Shown here: in pieces, positions 1-9,623 of the stretch
Numbering within the stretch: the stretch's first letter is position 1
Layout: every line of letters begins with the position of its first letter
Assembly (NCBI GenBank): GCA_002409745.1
Contig: DHOU01000010.1
Span: 168,271 to 232,270 of the forward strand
Origin: Bacteroidales bacterium UBA5382
Lineage (GTDB): Bacteria > Bacteroidota > Bacteroidia > Bacteroidales > Dysgonomonadaceae
DNA length: 64,000 nucleotides
Reading direction: 5' to 3'
Translations under genes and position numbers: made by a program
The notes under the pieces: model-generated
Told to the model about the DNA's origin: nothing
Seen by the model: the letters and a program-made list of their open reading frames with translations, nothing else
The model's database searches: none

Positions 1-1
1 C

Positions 2-3000
2 GTTCCGGCAGAAGGGCGATACGGCACGGGGCTGGTGTTTTTGCCGAAAGACGATAAGCGGAAATCGTTCTGCTTAGACGTTATCCGTAAAAAAATAAAA
101 GACGAAGGACTCACCCTGATCCATGTACGCGATGTTCCGGTGAACAGCGAATGCCTCGGAGAAATCGCCCTGTCGAATGAACCGGATATCAAACAACTGT
201 TTGTCGCCGGATTCGTATCGCCCGAAGAGTTGGAGCGGAAACTCTATATCGTGCGGAAGAAAATAGAGAAAGCCATCGCCCTATCGGATGTGGCGGCGGA
301 GCGATCGTTTTATATCGTCAGCCTTTCCACCAAACGGATGATTTATAAAGGCATGCTTTCGTCGATGCAGTTGCGGCAATACTTTCCCGACCTGTCCGAT
401 GCAAATTTCACCAGCCGCATCGCGCTCGTTCATTCGCGTTTCAGCACCAACACGCTCCCCACGTGGGATCTCGCACAGCCCTTCCGGATGCTGGCACACA
501 ACGGAGAGATCAACACCATTCGCGGGAACAGGCAATGGATGGAAAGCCGCGAGAGCGTGTTGAAATCGGAGCTATTGGGAGACTTGCAGGAATTATATCC
601 GATCGTGCAGCCACGAATGAGCGACAGCGCCTCCATCGACAATGTGCTCGAATTCCTGGCCGTATCGGGTAAGACGCTTCCCCATGCCATGGCCATGCTG
701 GTACCGGAAAGCTTCAACGATAAAAATCCGATTTCGGACGAGTTGAAAGCATTCTACGAATACCACAGCATGCTGATGGAACCGTGGGACGGCCCCGCCA
801 CGCTCCTTTTCAGCGACGGACGTTATGCAGGAGGCATGCTCGACCGCAACGGCCTCCGCCCCGCACGATACACCGTAACCCGCGACGGAACGCTTATCAT
901 CGCTTCCGAAACAGGGACGTTGAATATCGATGCCGCGAACATCCAGGCACGCGGCCGGTTGAAACCCGGCAAAATGCTCCTGGTCGACACCCTTAACGGC
1001 ACCATCTTTACGGACGAGGAGCTCAAGGGAGAACTGGCTTCGGCGTATCCTTACCGCGAATGGCTGAACAAAAACTGTGTCCACCTCGATAATCTGTCTT
1101 CAGGACGAAGCGCCGGCAATGACATCGCCGATTACGAAAAATGGTTGACGGCGTTCGGTTATACGGTAGAAGATATTGAAAAATTACTGCTTCCCATGGC
1201 GGCGGAAGGGAAAGAGCCCATTTCGTCGATGGGGAATGATGTGACATTAGCAGCCTTCTCGGAGAAACCTCAACGGCTCTTCGCCTATTTCCGGCAACAG
1301 TTCGCGCAAGTCACCAACCCGCCCATCGATCCTATCCGAGAAGAACTGGTGATGTCGCTTACCGGCTATATCGGGGCGATTCATCAAAACCTGCTGGACA
1401 CGATTCCGGCCTTGTCAAAGATCGTCAAAATCAAAAGCCCGGTATTGAGCAATACCCAGTTCGACATCCTTTCCAATCTCCGTTACAAAGGATTCTCCAC
1501 AGCGGTAGTGCCCATCGTTTTCGATCCCGAAAGCGGAAGCGAGGGACTGGCCAAAGCCATACGGGAAGTGTGCCTCGCCGTTGAAAATGCGGTGGACGAC
1601 GGCAAAAACTATATCGTATTGAGCGACCGGGGGATGGATGCCCGCCATGCCCCCATCCCATCGTTACTGGCGACTTCCGCCGTTCACCAACATTTAGTCG
1701 AGAAACGTAAGCGGATGCAAATCGATATTGTGGTCGAAAGCGCCGAGCCCCGCGAAGTCATGCACTTCGCCCTGCTATTGGGATTCGGAGCCAATGCCAT
1801 CAATCCTTACCTCGCTTTCGCGATACTCAACCGTAAAGTGCAGGCGGGAGAAATACAACTCGACATCGAAACGGCGAAGAAGAATTACATCAAGGCGATC
1901 AATAAGGGGCTGCTCAAAGTATTATCGAAGATGGGCAACTCCACGTTGAGGAGTTATCGCGGAGCGCATATCTTTGAAGCGCTCGGCATCTCTTCGAGCG
2001 TGCTGAATGCGTATTTCAAAGATATCTCTTCGAAAATAGAAGGCATCGATATGGACGATATCGCCCGGGAAGTGCTAACGCCTTTCCGGGAAGCGTTCGA
2101 TACGGAGCGCAATGAAGCGTTGCACTTGAAAAATCCGGGACTGTACGCCTTTCGGGTGGAAGGAGAATACCACGCCTGGAACCCCGAAACCATTGCACGG
2201 CTGCAAATAGCGACCCGCACGGGGAACTATGACGAATTTAAACGGTATGTCAATTTGGTGGACAATAAACCCGCGCCGGCTTTCATCCGCGATTTGCTCG
2301 ATTACAAGACCCATCCGATCGATGTGGCGGAGGTAGAACCCGTAGAAAACATCATGAAACGGTTTTGTACGGGCGCCATGTCGTACGGATCGATCAGCCT
2401 CGAGGCGCATCAGGCCATGGCGATGGCTATGAACCTTATCGGCGGGAGAAGCAATACGGGCGAAGGAGGCGAGGATCCCGAACGATATAAAAAACGCGCC
2501 GACGGATTATCGACCCGCAGCGCCATCAAACAAATCGCTTCGGGACGCTTCGGTGTGACCACCGAATATCTGGTGAACGCCGACGAGATACAGATAAAAA
2601 TAGCCCAAGGCGCCAAGCCGGGCGAAGGGGGACAGTTACCCGGCTACAAGGTGGACAAGGTGATTGCGCGCACACGGCATTCCATTGCCGGCATCTCGCT
2701 TATTTCACCGCCGCCTCATCACGACATTTATTCCATTGAAGATTTGGCACAATTGATCTTCGACTTGAAGAACGTCAATCCGGAAGCGACGGTCAGCGTC
2801 AAGTTGGTATCGGAAAGCGGCGTGGGAACGATTGCCGCGGGAGTGGCCAAGGCGAAAGCCGACCTGATTGTGATCAGCGGAGCCGAAGGAGGTACCGGGG
2901 CAAGCCCTTCCAGTTCGATTAAGCACGCCGGACTGCCGCTGGAAATAGGATTGGCGGAAACGCAGCAAACGCTGGTGATGAACAATCTGCGCGGCGTGGT

Positions 3001-4270
3001 CAAGTTGCAAACCGACGGACAGTTAAAAACCGGAAGGGATATCCTTATCGCCGCTATGCTGGGAGCCGAAGAATTCGGGTTTGCCACCAGCGCCCTCATC
3101 GTATTGGGATGTGTGATGATGCGCAAGTGTCATTTGAATACCTGCCCGGTAGGAGTGGCGACACAGGACGAAACGTTGCGCAAACGCTTTACGGGACAAC
3201 ATGAATATCTGGTGACCTACTTCCGTTTCCTGGCCGAAAACGTCCGGGAGAATCTGGCCCGGTTAGGATTCAAAACGTTGGACGAAGCCATCGGCAGATC
3301 GGACCTCCTTGTCCGAAAGCACTTTCCGGAGCATCCGAAAACGGAAAAGATCGACTTGTCGAAAATCATCTATTATCCCGAAGAAGCGGCTCGTTATGCT
3401 ATCCGGAAAGTGACGGCCCAAAGGCATAAGACAGAGGATGTACTCGATCAGAAGCTTATCCTCGAAGCCCAACCAGCACTTGACTTCTCGTTGCCGGCCG
3501 GGATGAAATCGAAGGTCAAAAACACCGACCGGGCTGTCGGCGCCATGCTGTCGGGACAGATCGCCAAACGATACGGGCACAAGGGATTGCCCAACGACAC
3601 CGTATCGGCATTCTTCGAAGGCACCGCCGGACAAAGCTTCGGCGCGTTTCTGGCCAAAGGCGTTTCGTTTTACCTGTCGGGCGACACGAACGATTATCTG
3701 GGCAAAGGCCTTTCGGGCGGGCGCATTATTGTCACGCCCCCGAAAGGGAGCCGTTTCCAACCCGAAGAGAACATCATTTGCGGAAACACCTCGCTCTATG
3801 GCGCCACCTCGGGCGAAGTGTTTATCAACGGCATCGCCGGCGAACGCTTCGGCGTGCGCAACTCCGGCGCCACGGCGGTGGTGGAAGGCACGGGCGACCA
3901 TTGCTGCGAATATATGACCGGAGGACGCGTGGTAGTCCTCGGCCCTACCGGCCGGAATTTCGCCGCGGGAATGAGCGGCGGCATCGCGTATGTATGGGAT
4001 GAAAAAGGCGACTTCGACTATTATTGCAATATGGAGATGGTCGAGCTTTCGCTCATCGAAGACGCTGCGGACAACAGGGAACTGAAAAGCCTTGTATCGC
4101 GCCACTTCCAATACACGAACAGCCCGCTGGCGAAACGGATACTGGACGACTGGAGCCACTCCGTCGAACAGTTTATCAAAGTCATTCCCATCGAGTATAA
4201 GAAAATACTGCATGAGGAGAAGATGGCTCAACTGAACCAAAAACTGGAAACCGTAGAAAGGGATTATTGA
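2..4270 (+). CDS. gltB: Glutamate synthase large (alpha) subunit, 5' end outside window
   Basis: This subunit transfers the glutamine amide nitrogen to 2-oxoglutarate, giving two glutamates. The frame is open from base 2 and the first visible residues (VPAEGRYGTGLVFLPKD) are internal to GltB, so the N-terminal catalytic Cys and roughly the first hundred residues lie upstream. A GTG at 35 is internal. Visible parts, in order: the rest of the class II glutamine amidotransferase domain (RFSTNTLPTWDLAQPFRMLAHNGEIN), the central domain, the FMN/synthase domain (GEGGEDPERY, AEGGTGASPSSS), the 3Fe-4S cysteines in CHLNTCPVG, and the C-terminal beta-helix rich in Gly repeats. About 1,420 codons are present of the roughly 1,500 usual for the family. 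It overlaps or abuts gltD, so the two are co-translated. Confidence 0.97.
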   Translation, partial: VPAEGRYGTGLVFLPKDDKRKSFCLDVIRKKIKDEGLTLIHVRDVPVNSECLGEIALSNEPDIKQLFVAGFVSPEELERKLYIVRKKIEKAIALSDVAAERSFYIVSLSTKRMIYKGMLSSMQLRQYFPDLSDANFTSRIALVHSRFSTNTLPTWDLAQPFRMLAHNGEINTIRGNRQWMESRESVLKSELLGDLQELYPIVQPRMSDSASIDNVLEFLAVSGKTLPHAMAMLVPESFNDKNPISDELKAFYEYHSMLMEPWDGPATLLFSDGRYAGGMLDRNGLRPARYTVTRDGTLIIASETGTLNIDAANIQARGRLKPGKMLLVDTLNGTIFTDEELKGELASAYPYREWLNKNCVHLDNLSSGRSAGNDIADYEKWLTAFGYTVEDIEKLLLPMAAEGKEPISSMGNDVTLAAFSEKPQRLFAYFRQQFAQVTNPPIDPIREELVMSLTGYIGAIHQNLLDTIPALSKIVKIKSPVLSNTQFDILSNLRYKGFSTAVVPIVFDPESGSEGLAKAIREVCLAVENAVDDGKNYIVLSDRGMDARHAPIPSLLATSAVHQHLVEKRKRMQIDIVVESAEPREVMHFALLLGFGANAINPYLAFAILNRKVQAGEIQLDIETAKKNYIKAINKGLLKVLSKMGNSTLRSYRGAHIFEALGISSSVLNAYFKDISSKIEGIDMDDIAREVLTPFREAFDTERNEALHLKNPGLYAFRVEGEYHAWNPETIARLQIATRTGNYDEFKRYVNLVDNKPAPAFIRDLLDYKTHPIDVAEVEPVENIMKRFCTGAMSYGSISLEAHQAMAMAMNLIGGRSNTGEGGEDPERYKKRADGLSTRSAIKQIASGRFGVTTEYLVNADEIQIKIAQGAKPGEGGQLPGYKVDKVIARTRHSIAGISLISPPPHHDIYSIEDLAQLIFDLKNVNPEATVSVKLVSESGVGTIAAGVAKAKADLIVISGAEGGTGASPSSSIKHAGLPLEIGLAETQQTLVMNNLRGVVKLQTDGQLKTGRDILIAAMLGAEEFGFATSALIVLGCVMMRKCHLNTCPVGVATQDETLRKRFTGQHEYLVTYFRFLAENVRENLARLGFKTLDEAIGRSDLLVRKHFPEHPKTEKIDLSKIIYYPEEAARYAIRKVTAQRHKTEDVLDQKLILEAQPALDFSLPAGMKSKVKNTDRAVGAMLSGQIAKRYGHKGLPNDTVSAFFEGTAGQSFGAFLAKGVSFYLSGDTNDYLGKGLSGGRIIVTPPKGSRFQPEENIICGNTSLYGATSGEVFINGIAGERFGVRNSGATAVVEGTGDHCCEYMTGGRVVVLGPTGRNFAAGMSGGIAYVWDEKGDFDYYCNMEMVELSLIEDAADNRELKSLVSRHFQYTNSPLAKRILDDWSHSVEQFIKVIPIEYKKILHEEKMAQLNQKLETVERDY

Positions 4271-4272
4271 TT

Positions 4273-5691
4273 ATGGGAAATCCGAAAGCATTTATGACGA
4301 TACCGCGCAAAGAGGCCGGATATCGTCCGGTAAGCGAGCGAATATACGACTTCGGGGAAGTCGAGCAAACACTTCATCGCGAGGATCGCAAACTACAGGC
4401 CTCGCGGTGTATGGATTGCGGCATTCCGTTTTGCCAGTGGGGTTGCCCGTTGGGGAACAAAATGCCCGAATGGCAGGATCTTATTTACAAAGGCAACTGG
4501 AAGAAAGCGATCGAAATATTACACGAAACGAATAACTTCCCCGACTTCACCGGGAGGATTTGCCCCGCCCCTTGCGAAAAATCGTGTGTCTTGTCGCTGC
4601 ATGAGGCTCCGGTAACGATACGCGAAAACGAAGCGGCCGTCACCGAAGTAGCCTTTAACGAAGGGCTGATAAAAGCACAGGCGCCGGCACACCGCACGGG
4701 ACGCAAAGTAGCCGTGATCGGTTCGGGGCCGGCAGGCATGGCGGCGGCGCAACAGCTCAACCGCAAAGGGCACCACGTGACGGTTTTCGAAAAAAGCCGG
4801 AGCGTCGGCGGGTTGCTTCGCTACGGGATACCCAACTTCAAGCTGGCGAAAAATGTCATCGACCGCCGGCTGACACAGTTGATAGAAGAAGGCATCGTCT
4901 TCCAAACACAGACCGAAATAGGGAAAGATATTCCCGGCAGCCGTCTTTTGGCCGACTACGATGCGGTATGTATCGCCATCGGCGCAGGACATCCGAGGAA
5001 CATCGACCCGCCCGGAAGGGATTTGAAGGGAATCTATTTCGCCATGGATTTCCTGTCGCAGGAGAACGAACTGCTGATGGAGGAAGAACTCACGTTTTCC
5101 GAAAAGATCTCCGCCCGCAACAAACACGTATTGGTCATCGGCGGGGGCGACACCGGATCGGATTGTGTGGGCACCTCCATTCGCCAACGGGCGCTTCAAG
5201 TCACGCAAATCGAAATCATGCCGAAGCCGCCGGTGGGCAAGAATCCGGCGACTCCGTGGCCTTATTATCCCCATATCCTCAAGACCTCTTCTTCGCACGA
5301 AGAAGGCTGCGAACGCCGATGGGCGCTCAACACCGTGTCTTTCAACGGCGAAAACGGACAGGTGAAGGAAGCGGTCGTGGAAGAAGTGCGTTGGGAGAAA
5401 GACGAAAACGGACGGATGAAAATGGTCCCGACCGGCAAGACGGAAGTGATAAAAGCCGACTTGGTATTGCTGGCTTTAGGCTTCGTGCATCCGGTACACG
5501 CAGGGCTGCTCGACGAGCTCGGCGTTGCCTACGATGTCCGGGGGAATGTAGCCGTCGACACCGCCGGACAGACGTCCGTCCCGAAAATATTCGCGACGGG
5601 CGATGCGTCGACGGGCGCCAGCTTGGTGGTCCGCGCCATCGCATCGGGACGGAAGGTCGCGGAACATATTCACCAGAAACTACTCGTTTAA
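4273..5691 (+). CDS. gltD: Glutamate synthase small (beta) subunit
   Basis: This FAD and NAD(P)H-binding subunit feeds electrons to GltB through Fe-S clusters. The N-terminal region has the two tetracysteine groups for 4Fe-4S clusters (CMDCGIPFCQWGC and CPAPCEKSC). Two Rossmann motifs follow: VIGSGPAGMAAAQ for FAD and VIGGGDTGSDCVGT for NAD(P)H. The end motif ATGDASTGASLVVRAIASGR is typical of the family. A TTG at 4267 is in frame, but the ATG at 4273, two bases after the gltB stop, is the better start and gives 472 residues, the family length. It probably forms an operon with gltB and asnB. Confidence 0.97.
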   Translation: MGNPKAFMTIPRKEAGYRPVSERIYDFGEVEQTLHREDRKLQASRCMDCGIPFCQWGCPLGNKMPEWQDLIYKGNWKKAIEILHETNNFPDFTGRICPAPCEKSCVLSLHEAPVTIRENEAAVTEVAFNEGLIKAQAPAHRTGRKVAVIGSGPAGMAAAQQLNRKGHHVTVFEKSRSVGGLLRYGIPNFKLAKNVIDRRLTQLIEEGIVFQTQTEIGKDIPGSRLLADYDAVCIAIGAGHPRNIDPPGRDLKGIYFAMDFLSQENELLMEEELTFSEKISARNKHVLVIGGGDTGSDCVGTSIRQRALQVTQIEIMPKPPVGKNPATPWPYYPHILKTSSSHEEGCERRWALNTVSFNGENGQVKEAVVEEVRWEKDENGRMKMVPTGKTEVIKADLVLLALGFVHPVHAGLLDELGVAYDVRGNVAVDTAGQTSVPKIFATGDASTGASLVVRAIASGRKVAEHIHQKLLV

Positions 5692-5763
5692 CGTTGGTCA
5701 TTGCGAACTTGCTTCGCCTTTCTGCCATTGCGTACCTGATCCGCAATCTACCTGTATCAGGGG

Positions 5764-5784
5764 ATTCCGCGTCAAGCGCGGAAT
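5764..5784. repeat. Short perfect palindrome in gltD-asnB spacer
   Basis: ATTCCGCG and CGCGGAAT flank a 5-base loop. The surrounding spacer (5692-5853) also carries echoes of the same words, such as tcattgcgaa, gatccgcaat and ggaatgacg. It looks like a dispersed intergenic palindromic repeat rather than a terminator, because no T-tract follows. Confidence 0.5.
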
Positions 5785-5853
5785 AACGGCAGAATGCGCC
5801 GGGCTCGGAATGACGTTCTTTTGAAAGAGTCTCCATTTAAAAAATCAAACACT

Positions 5854-7521
5854 ATGTGTGGAATCGTTTGTACATTCAATATTAAAACATCCGAAGAAAG
5901 CCTCCGGACGCAATTACTCAAAATGTCGAAAAAGCTGCGCCACCGGGGGCCGGACTGGTCGGGCATTTTCGCCGACGAGCACGCCATCCTGGCGCATGAA
6001 CGCCTGGCAATCGTCGATCCGGCCTCGGGCAAACAACCGCTGTACAGCAAGGACGGCAAGTTGGTGTTGGCGGTCAACGGCGAGATATACAACCATCGCG
6101 AAATTCGCGAACGGTATGCCGGCCGGTATGAGTTCCTTACGCAATCGGACTGCGAAGTGATTCTGGCCTTGTACCGCGACAAGGGCCCGGACTTTCTGGA
6201 AGACCTGAACGGAATCTATGCGTTCGCCCTGTACGACCGGGAACAGAACCGCTTTCTGATCGGGCGCGATCCCATCGGCGTGATTCCCCTTTACCAGGGA
6301 TGGGACAAAGACGGAGCCTTCTATGTCGCCTCCGAACTGAAAGCCCTGGAGGGATATTGCACGCAAATAGAGGAGTTCCTGCCGGGACAGTATTATTACA
6401 GCCCCGACGGAAAGGCGGTGAAATGGTATCACCGCGACTGGACGGATTACGAATGCGTAAAAGACAACGTTTCCGATGGGGAGGCGTTGCGCAAGGCGTT
6501 GGAAGACGCCGTGGAACGTCAACTGATGAGCGACGTCCCTTACGGGGTATTGCTTTCGGGCGGACTGGACAGTTCCATCATTGCCGCCGTCGCCAAAAAG
6601 TTCGCCGCGAAACGCATCGAGACGAATAATCAAGAAGATGCCTGGTGGCCGCAATTGCATTCGTTCGCGATCGGGTTGGAAGGCTCGCCCGATTTAAAGG
6701 CCGCCGCCAAAGTCGCCCGCCACATCGGGACGGTTCATCACGAGCTTCATTATACGATTCAGGAAGGGTTGGATGCCATCCGAGATGTGATTTATCATAT
6801 CGAAACATACGATGTAACAACGGTACGCGCCAGTACGCCGATGTATCTGCTGGCACGCTACATCAAATCGATGGGCGTGAAGATGGTGCTGTCAGGAGAA
6901 GGCGCCGACGAGCTCTTCGGCGGGTATCTGTACTTTCACAAGGCGCCCGACGCAAAAGAGTTTCATCAAGAAACAGTGCGGAAGTTGGGTAAATTGCATC
7001 AATACGACTGCCTGAGGGCGAATAAATCGCTGGCGGCATGGGGCGTGGAAGGGCGTGTGCCGTTTCTCGACAAGGAGTTTATCGATGTGGCGATGCGCCT
7101 GAATCCGGAAGACAAGAGGATCGGTAAGGGAAAGATTGAGAAATATATCCTTCGGAAGGCGTTTGAAAAGGATTTGCCGGAAGAGATCGTGTGGCGCCAG
7201 AAGGAACAGTTCTCCGACGGTGTGGGATACAATTGGATCGACACGCTGAAGGCGGTTGCCGATAAGAGGGTCACGGACGAACAAATGGCGAACGTGCGTT
7301 ATCGTTTTCCGATTCATCCGCCGCTCAACAAAGAGGAATATATGTACCGGAGCATTTATTCGGAACTCTTTCCGTCCGATTCGGCGGCGAAGTGCGTGCC
7401 GTCGGTTCCGTCGGTTGCGTGCAGCACGCCGGTCGCCCTAAAATGGGATGAGGCATTCCGGAAAAATGCCGACCCGTCGGGACGGGCGGTGCAAACGGTA
7501 CACGAACACGGATATAAATAG
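5854..7521 (+). CDS. asnB: Asparagine synthetase B (glutamine-hydrolysing)
   Basis: This enzyme makes asparagine from aspartate, ATP and glutamine in the cytoplasm. The frame opens earlier at 5794, but the start must be the ATG at 5854, because the mature enzyme needs Cys2 as the glutaminase nucleophile and the protein begins MCGIVC. The N-terminal class II amidotransferase domain carries RGPDWSG and AVNGEIYNH. The synthetase domain carries the PP-loop LLSGGLDSSI, then LSGEGADELFGGY and EGRVPFLDKEF. Its length of 555 residues matches the bacterial AsnB family. Lying downstream of gltBD, it extends the nitrogen assimilation cluster. The last 40 or so residues are rich in Pro, Ser and Val and look poorly conserved. 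Confidence 0.96.
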   Translation: MCGIVCTFNIKTSEESLRTQLLKMSKKLRHRGPDWSGIFADEHAILAHERLAIVDPASGKQPLYSKDGKLVLAVNGEIYNHREIRERYAGRYEFLTQSDCEVILALYRDKGPDFLEDLNGIYAFALYDREQNRFLIGRDPIGVIPLYQGWDKDGAFYVASELKALEGYCTQIEEFLPGQYYYSPDGKAVKWYHRDWTDYECVKDNVSDGEALRKALEDAVERQLMSDVPYGVLLSGGLDSSIIAAVAKKFAAKRIETNNQEDAWWPQLHSFAIGLEGSPDLKAAAKVARHIGTVHHELHYTIQEGLDAIRDVIYHIETYDVTTVRASTPMYLLARYIKSMGVKMVLSGEGADELFGGYLYFHKAPDAKEFHQETVRKLGKLHQYDCLRANKSLAAWGVEGRVPFLDKEFIDVAMRLNPEDKRIGKGKIEKYILRKAFEKDLPEEIVWRQKEQFSDGVGYNWIDTLKAVADKRVTDEQMANVRYRFPIHPPLNKEEYMYRSIYSELFPSDSAAKCVPSVPSVACSTPVALKWDEAFRKNADPSGRAVQTVHEHGYK

Positions 7522-7539
7522 ACGGAGAGAGAAAGGGAC

Positions 7540-7752
7540 ATTGGACAATAACAAATTACGAATGACAAATGACGAATTACAAATTACAAATTACAAATGA
7601 CGAATGACAAATTACAAATGACGAATGAAGAATGAAGTCTAAAGACTGGAGACATTGGACAATTACGAATGACAAATTACAAATGAAGTCTAAAGACCGG
7701 AGACCAGTGACTGGAGACCGAAGACTGAAGACCGGAGACCGGTAACCGGGGT
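7540..7752. repeat. Quasi-tandem intergenic repeat (AATTACAAATGAC and GACCGGAGACTGAAGAC types)
   Basis: About 210 bases are built from imperfect 6-8 base words. The first half repeats aaattac, gaatgac and aaatgac. The second half repeats taaagac, ggagac, gaagac and ccggagac. No frame looks coding. The same word families return at 8921-9000, 17740-17806, 25091-25180, 59799-59855 and 61210-61303. The remainder of the asnB-recA spacer holds only the hairpin at 7853-7883. Confidence 0.7.
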
Positions 7753-7852
7753 TTCATTTGAATTTCGTGTTCCTTTATTCTATGGTGGAAATCCATTGAA
7801 TCAATTCTATTTTTTATCTAATGTATCACCGTCCATCGTCTACGATTTTATT

Positions 7853-7883
7853 ACCGGGGCATCGTTTAATAAGATACCCCGGT
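7853..7883 (-). terminator. Hairpin after recA
   Basis: An 11-base stem (ACCGGGGNATC with GATNCCCCGGT, one mismatch) with a 9-base loop lies 12 bases past the recA stop. The run of T on the minus strand is weak (AATAAAATC), so termination is likely but not certain. Confidence 0.55.
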
Positions 7884-7895
7884 GATTTCAATCAT

Positions 7896-8915
7896 TTATT
7901 TCTTTCCTTTCAAGGCTTCGAAGACCAACGTTTCGAGTTCCTCCATCAGTTCGGGATTGTCCTTGAGCGTTTGTTTGGCGGCATCGCGCCCCTGTCCGAG
8001 TTTGGTTTCGTTGTAACTGAACCACGACCCGCTCTTCTTGACGATATTGAGTTCGACACCTTGATCGATTATCTCTCCTTCCCGAGAAATACCTTCGCCG
8101 TACATAATATCGAACTCAGCCTTGCGGAAGGGCGGGGCGACCTTATTCTTGACGACTTTTACCCGGGTTTCGTTACCGATGACCTTGTCTCCGTCTTTCA
8201 ACTGTGTTCCGCGACGGATGTCGAGTCGCACCGAGGCATAAAACTTCAACGCGTTTCCGCCGGTGGTCGTTTCGGGACTGCCGAACATGACGCCGATTTT
8301 CTCGCGCAACTGGTTGATGAAAATACACGTGGTTTTGGTCTTACTGATGGTCGAAGCCAGCTTTCGAAGAGCCTGCGACATCAACCGGGCTTGCAAACCC
8401 ACATTCGAATCGCCCATATCGCCCTCGATTTCTTTTTTCGGCGTAAGCGCCGCAACCGAGTCGATGACCACGATATCCACGGCCGAAGAACGGATGAGCT
8501 GTTCGGCAATCTCCAACGCTTCTTCTCCGCTGCTGGGCTGGGAAATAAGGAGCTCATCGGTATTTACGCCCAGGTTTTTCGCATAGAGACGGTCGAAGGC
8601 GTGCTCCGCATCGATAAAAGCGGCCACTCCACCCACCTTTTGCGCTTCCGCAATGGCATGGATAGCCAACGTGGTTTTACCCGAAGACTCCGGGCCGTAT
8701 ATTTCAATGATACGCCCGCGCGGATAACCGCCTACTCCCAGCGCCGCATTTAAGCCGATGGAACCGGTAGAGATCACATCAACGGGTTCTATTTCTTCAT
8801 CCCCCATCTTCATGATAGCTCCCTTTCCGTACGTTTTTTCGATCTTATCCATCGCCGCGCGCAATGCTTTCAGCTTCTCACTTGCGTTGTTTTTGTTGTC
8901 TTTATCTTCTGCCAT
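7896..8915 (-). CDS. recA: Recombinase RecA
   Basis: RecA is the ATP-dependent strand-exchange protein of homologous recombination and the co-protease that triggers SOS. At 339 residues it has the normal length. Walker A is GPESSGKT at about residues 74-81. The Walker B region ([21 protein letters not shown]) and the loop [22 protein letters not shown] are canonical. The start ATG at 8913-8915 is followed by [10 protein letters not shown], a typical charged leader. No LexA box was recognised upstream; the 5' spacer is filled with AATTAC-type repeats, and bcp lies farther upstream on the same strand. Confidence 0.99.
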   Translation of the reverse strand: MAEDKDNKNNASEKLKALRAAMDKIEKTYGKGAIMKMGDEEIEPVDVISTGSIGLNAALGVGGYPRGRIIEIYGPESSGKTTLAIHAIAEAQKVGGVAAFIDAEHAFDRLYAKNLGVNTDELLISQPSSGEEALEIAEQLIRSSAVDIVVIDSVAALTPKKEIEGDMGDSNVGLQARLMSQALRKLASTISKTKTTCIFINQLREKIGVMFGSPETTTGGNALKFYASVRLDIRRGTQLKDGDKVIGNETRVKVVKNKVAPPFRKAEFDIMYGEGISREGEIIDQGVELNIVKKSGSWFSYNETKLGQGRDAAKQTLKDNPELMEELETLVFEALKGKK

Positions 8916-8920
8916 TGTGT

Positions 8921-9000
8921 AAATTAATTACAAATTACTAATTACAAATTACTAATTACGAATTACAAATTACGAATTAAGGATTGTCAATTGTCAATTA
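8921..9000. repeat. AATTAC-type repeat between bcp and recA
   Basis: Imperfect copies of (c/t)aaattac, taattac and gaattac run head to tail, ending in attgtcaattgtcaatta. The tract overlaps the last codons of bcp and fills the space in which the recA leader would be transcribed. Confidence 0.65.
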
Positions 9001-9454
9001 TTTTCAGTATCTGCTCCGCATGGTCTTGCGTATCGACATTGCGCCCTTCGATGATATGAGAGATGACGCCGTTTTCATCCACCAAAAAAGTGGTGCGCAC
9101 GGTTCCCATATATTTCTTTCCCATCATCGATTTTTCGCGCCATACGCCGAAATGCTCGACAAGTTTTTTTTCGGTGTCGGTAATCAAGGGGAAAGGAAGC
9201 TTTTGCTTCGCGATAAACTTTTTATGCGAAGCGGCATCGTCGACACTGACGCCGACTATCTGAATACCGGCCTTTAACAAGTCCTTGTATCCGTCGCGCA
9301 GACTGCAAGCCTGGGCGGTGCAGCCCGGCGTATTGTCTTTCGGATAAAAATACAAGGCGAGTTTTTTGCCTTTGAAATCGCTTGCTTTCAGTTCTTTTCC
9401 TTCTTGATCGAGACCCAATATCCCGGGAATTTTATCTCCTATTGATAATGCCAT
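8987..9454 (-). CDS. bcp: Thioredoxin-dependent thiol peroxidase (peroxiredoxin Q/Bcp)
   Basis: This cytoplasmic peroxiredoxin reduces hydrogen and organic peroxides using thioredoxin. The 155-residue protein has the AhpC/TSA fold sequence KLALYFYPKDNTPGC. The peroxidatic Cys45 is followed by a resolving Cys50 (GCTAQAC), the Bcp/PrxQ spacing. The VDENGVISHI strand near the end is typical. A TACCTTTG box (9488-9495, minus strand) lies 34 bases upstream. It may be co-transcribed with recA, which follows after 71 bases. Confidence 0.96.
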   Translation of the reverse strand: MALSIGDKIPGILGLDQEGKELKASDFKGKKLALYFYPKDNTPGCTAQACSLRDGYKDLLKAGIQIVGVSVDDAASHKKFIAKQKLPFPLITDTEKKLVEHFGVWREKSMMGKKYMGTVRTTFLVDENGVISHIIEGRNVDTQDHAEQILKIIDN

Positions 9455-9487
9455 TTTCTTCTACTTTATTTTATCTGTTTAAAGATT

Positions 9488-9495
9488 CAAAGGTA
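9488..9495 (-). promoter_or_regulatory. Bacteroidetes -7 element for bcp
   Basis: The minus strand reads TACCTTTG, matching TAnnTTTG, 34 bases before the bcp ATG. The -33 element is not clear. Confidence 0.5.
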
Positions 9496-9533
9496 CAAAA
9501 CTTTCTTGTATCCGGGAAAAAGAGAGCAAAAAA

Positions 9534-9623
9534 AAGGATGAATGATGATGTATGAAATGATGAGTCACCGGTCTTCTGTCCTTCGACTGAATTCATACAT
9601 CATGCTTCATCCTTCATCATCCT
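9534..9623. repeat. Imperfect inverted repeat, ATGATG/TTCATC words
   Basis: The words ggatgaatgatgatgtatgaa on one side and their rough complement (ttcatacatcat, cttcatccttcatcatcc) on the other can fold into a long imperfect hairpin. It lies just after the unknown gene at 9622-10305 on the minus strand and may act as its terminator. The loop contains gtcaccggtcttctgtcc, related to the other intergenic repeats. Confidence 0.45.

Noticed and set aside
3263..4240. 325-codon open frame antisense to the gltB 3' part
   Set aside because: It is a shadow of the gltB codon pattern. The sense strand carries full GltB motifs.
7821..8753. 310-codon open frame antisense to recA
   Set aside because: The sense strand is RecA with all motifs; the antisense translation lacks any family signature.
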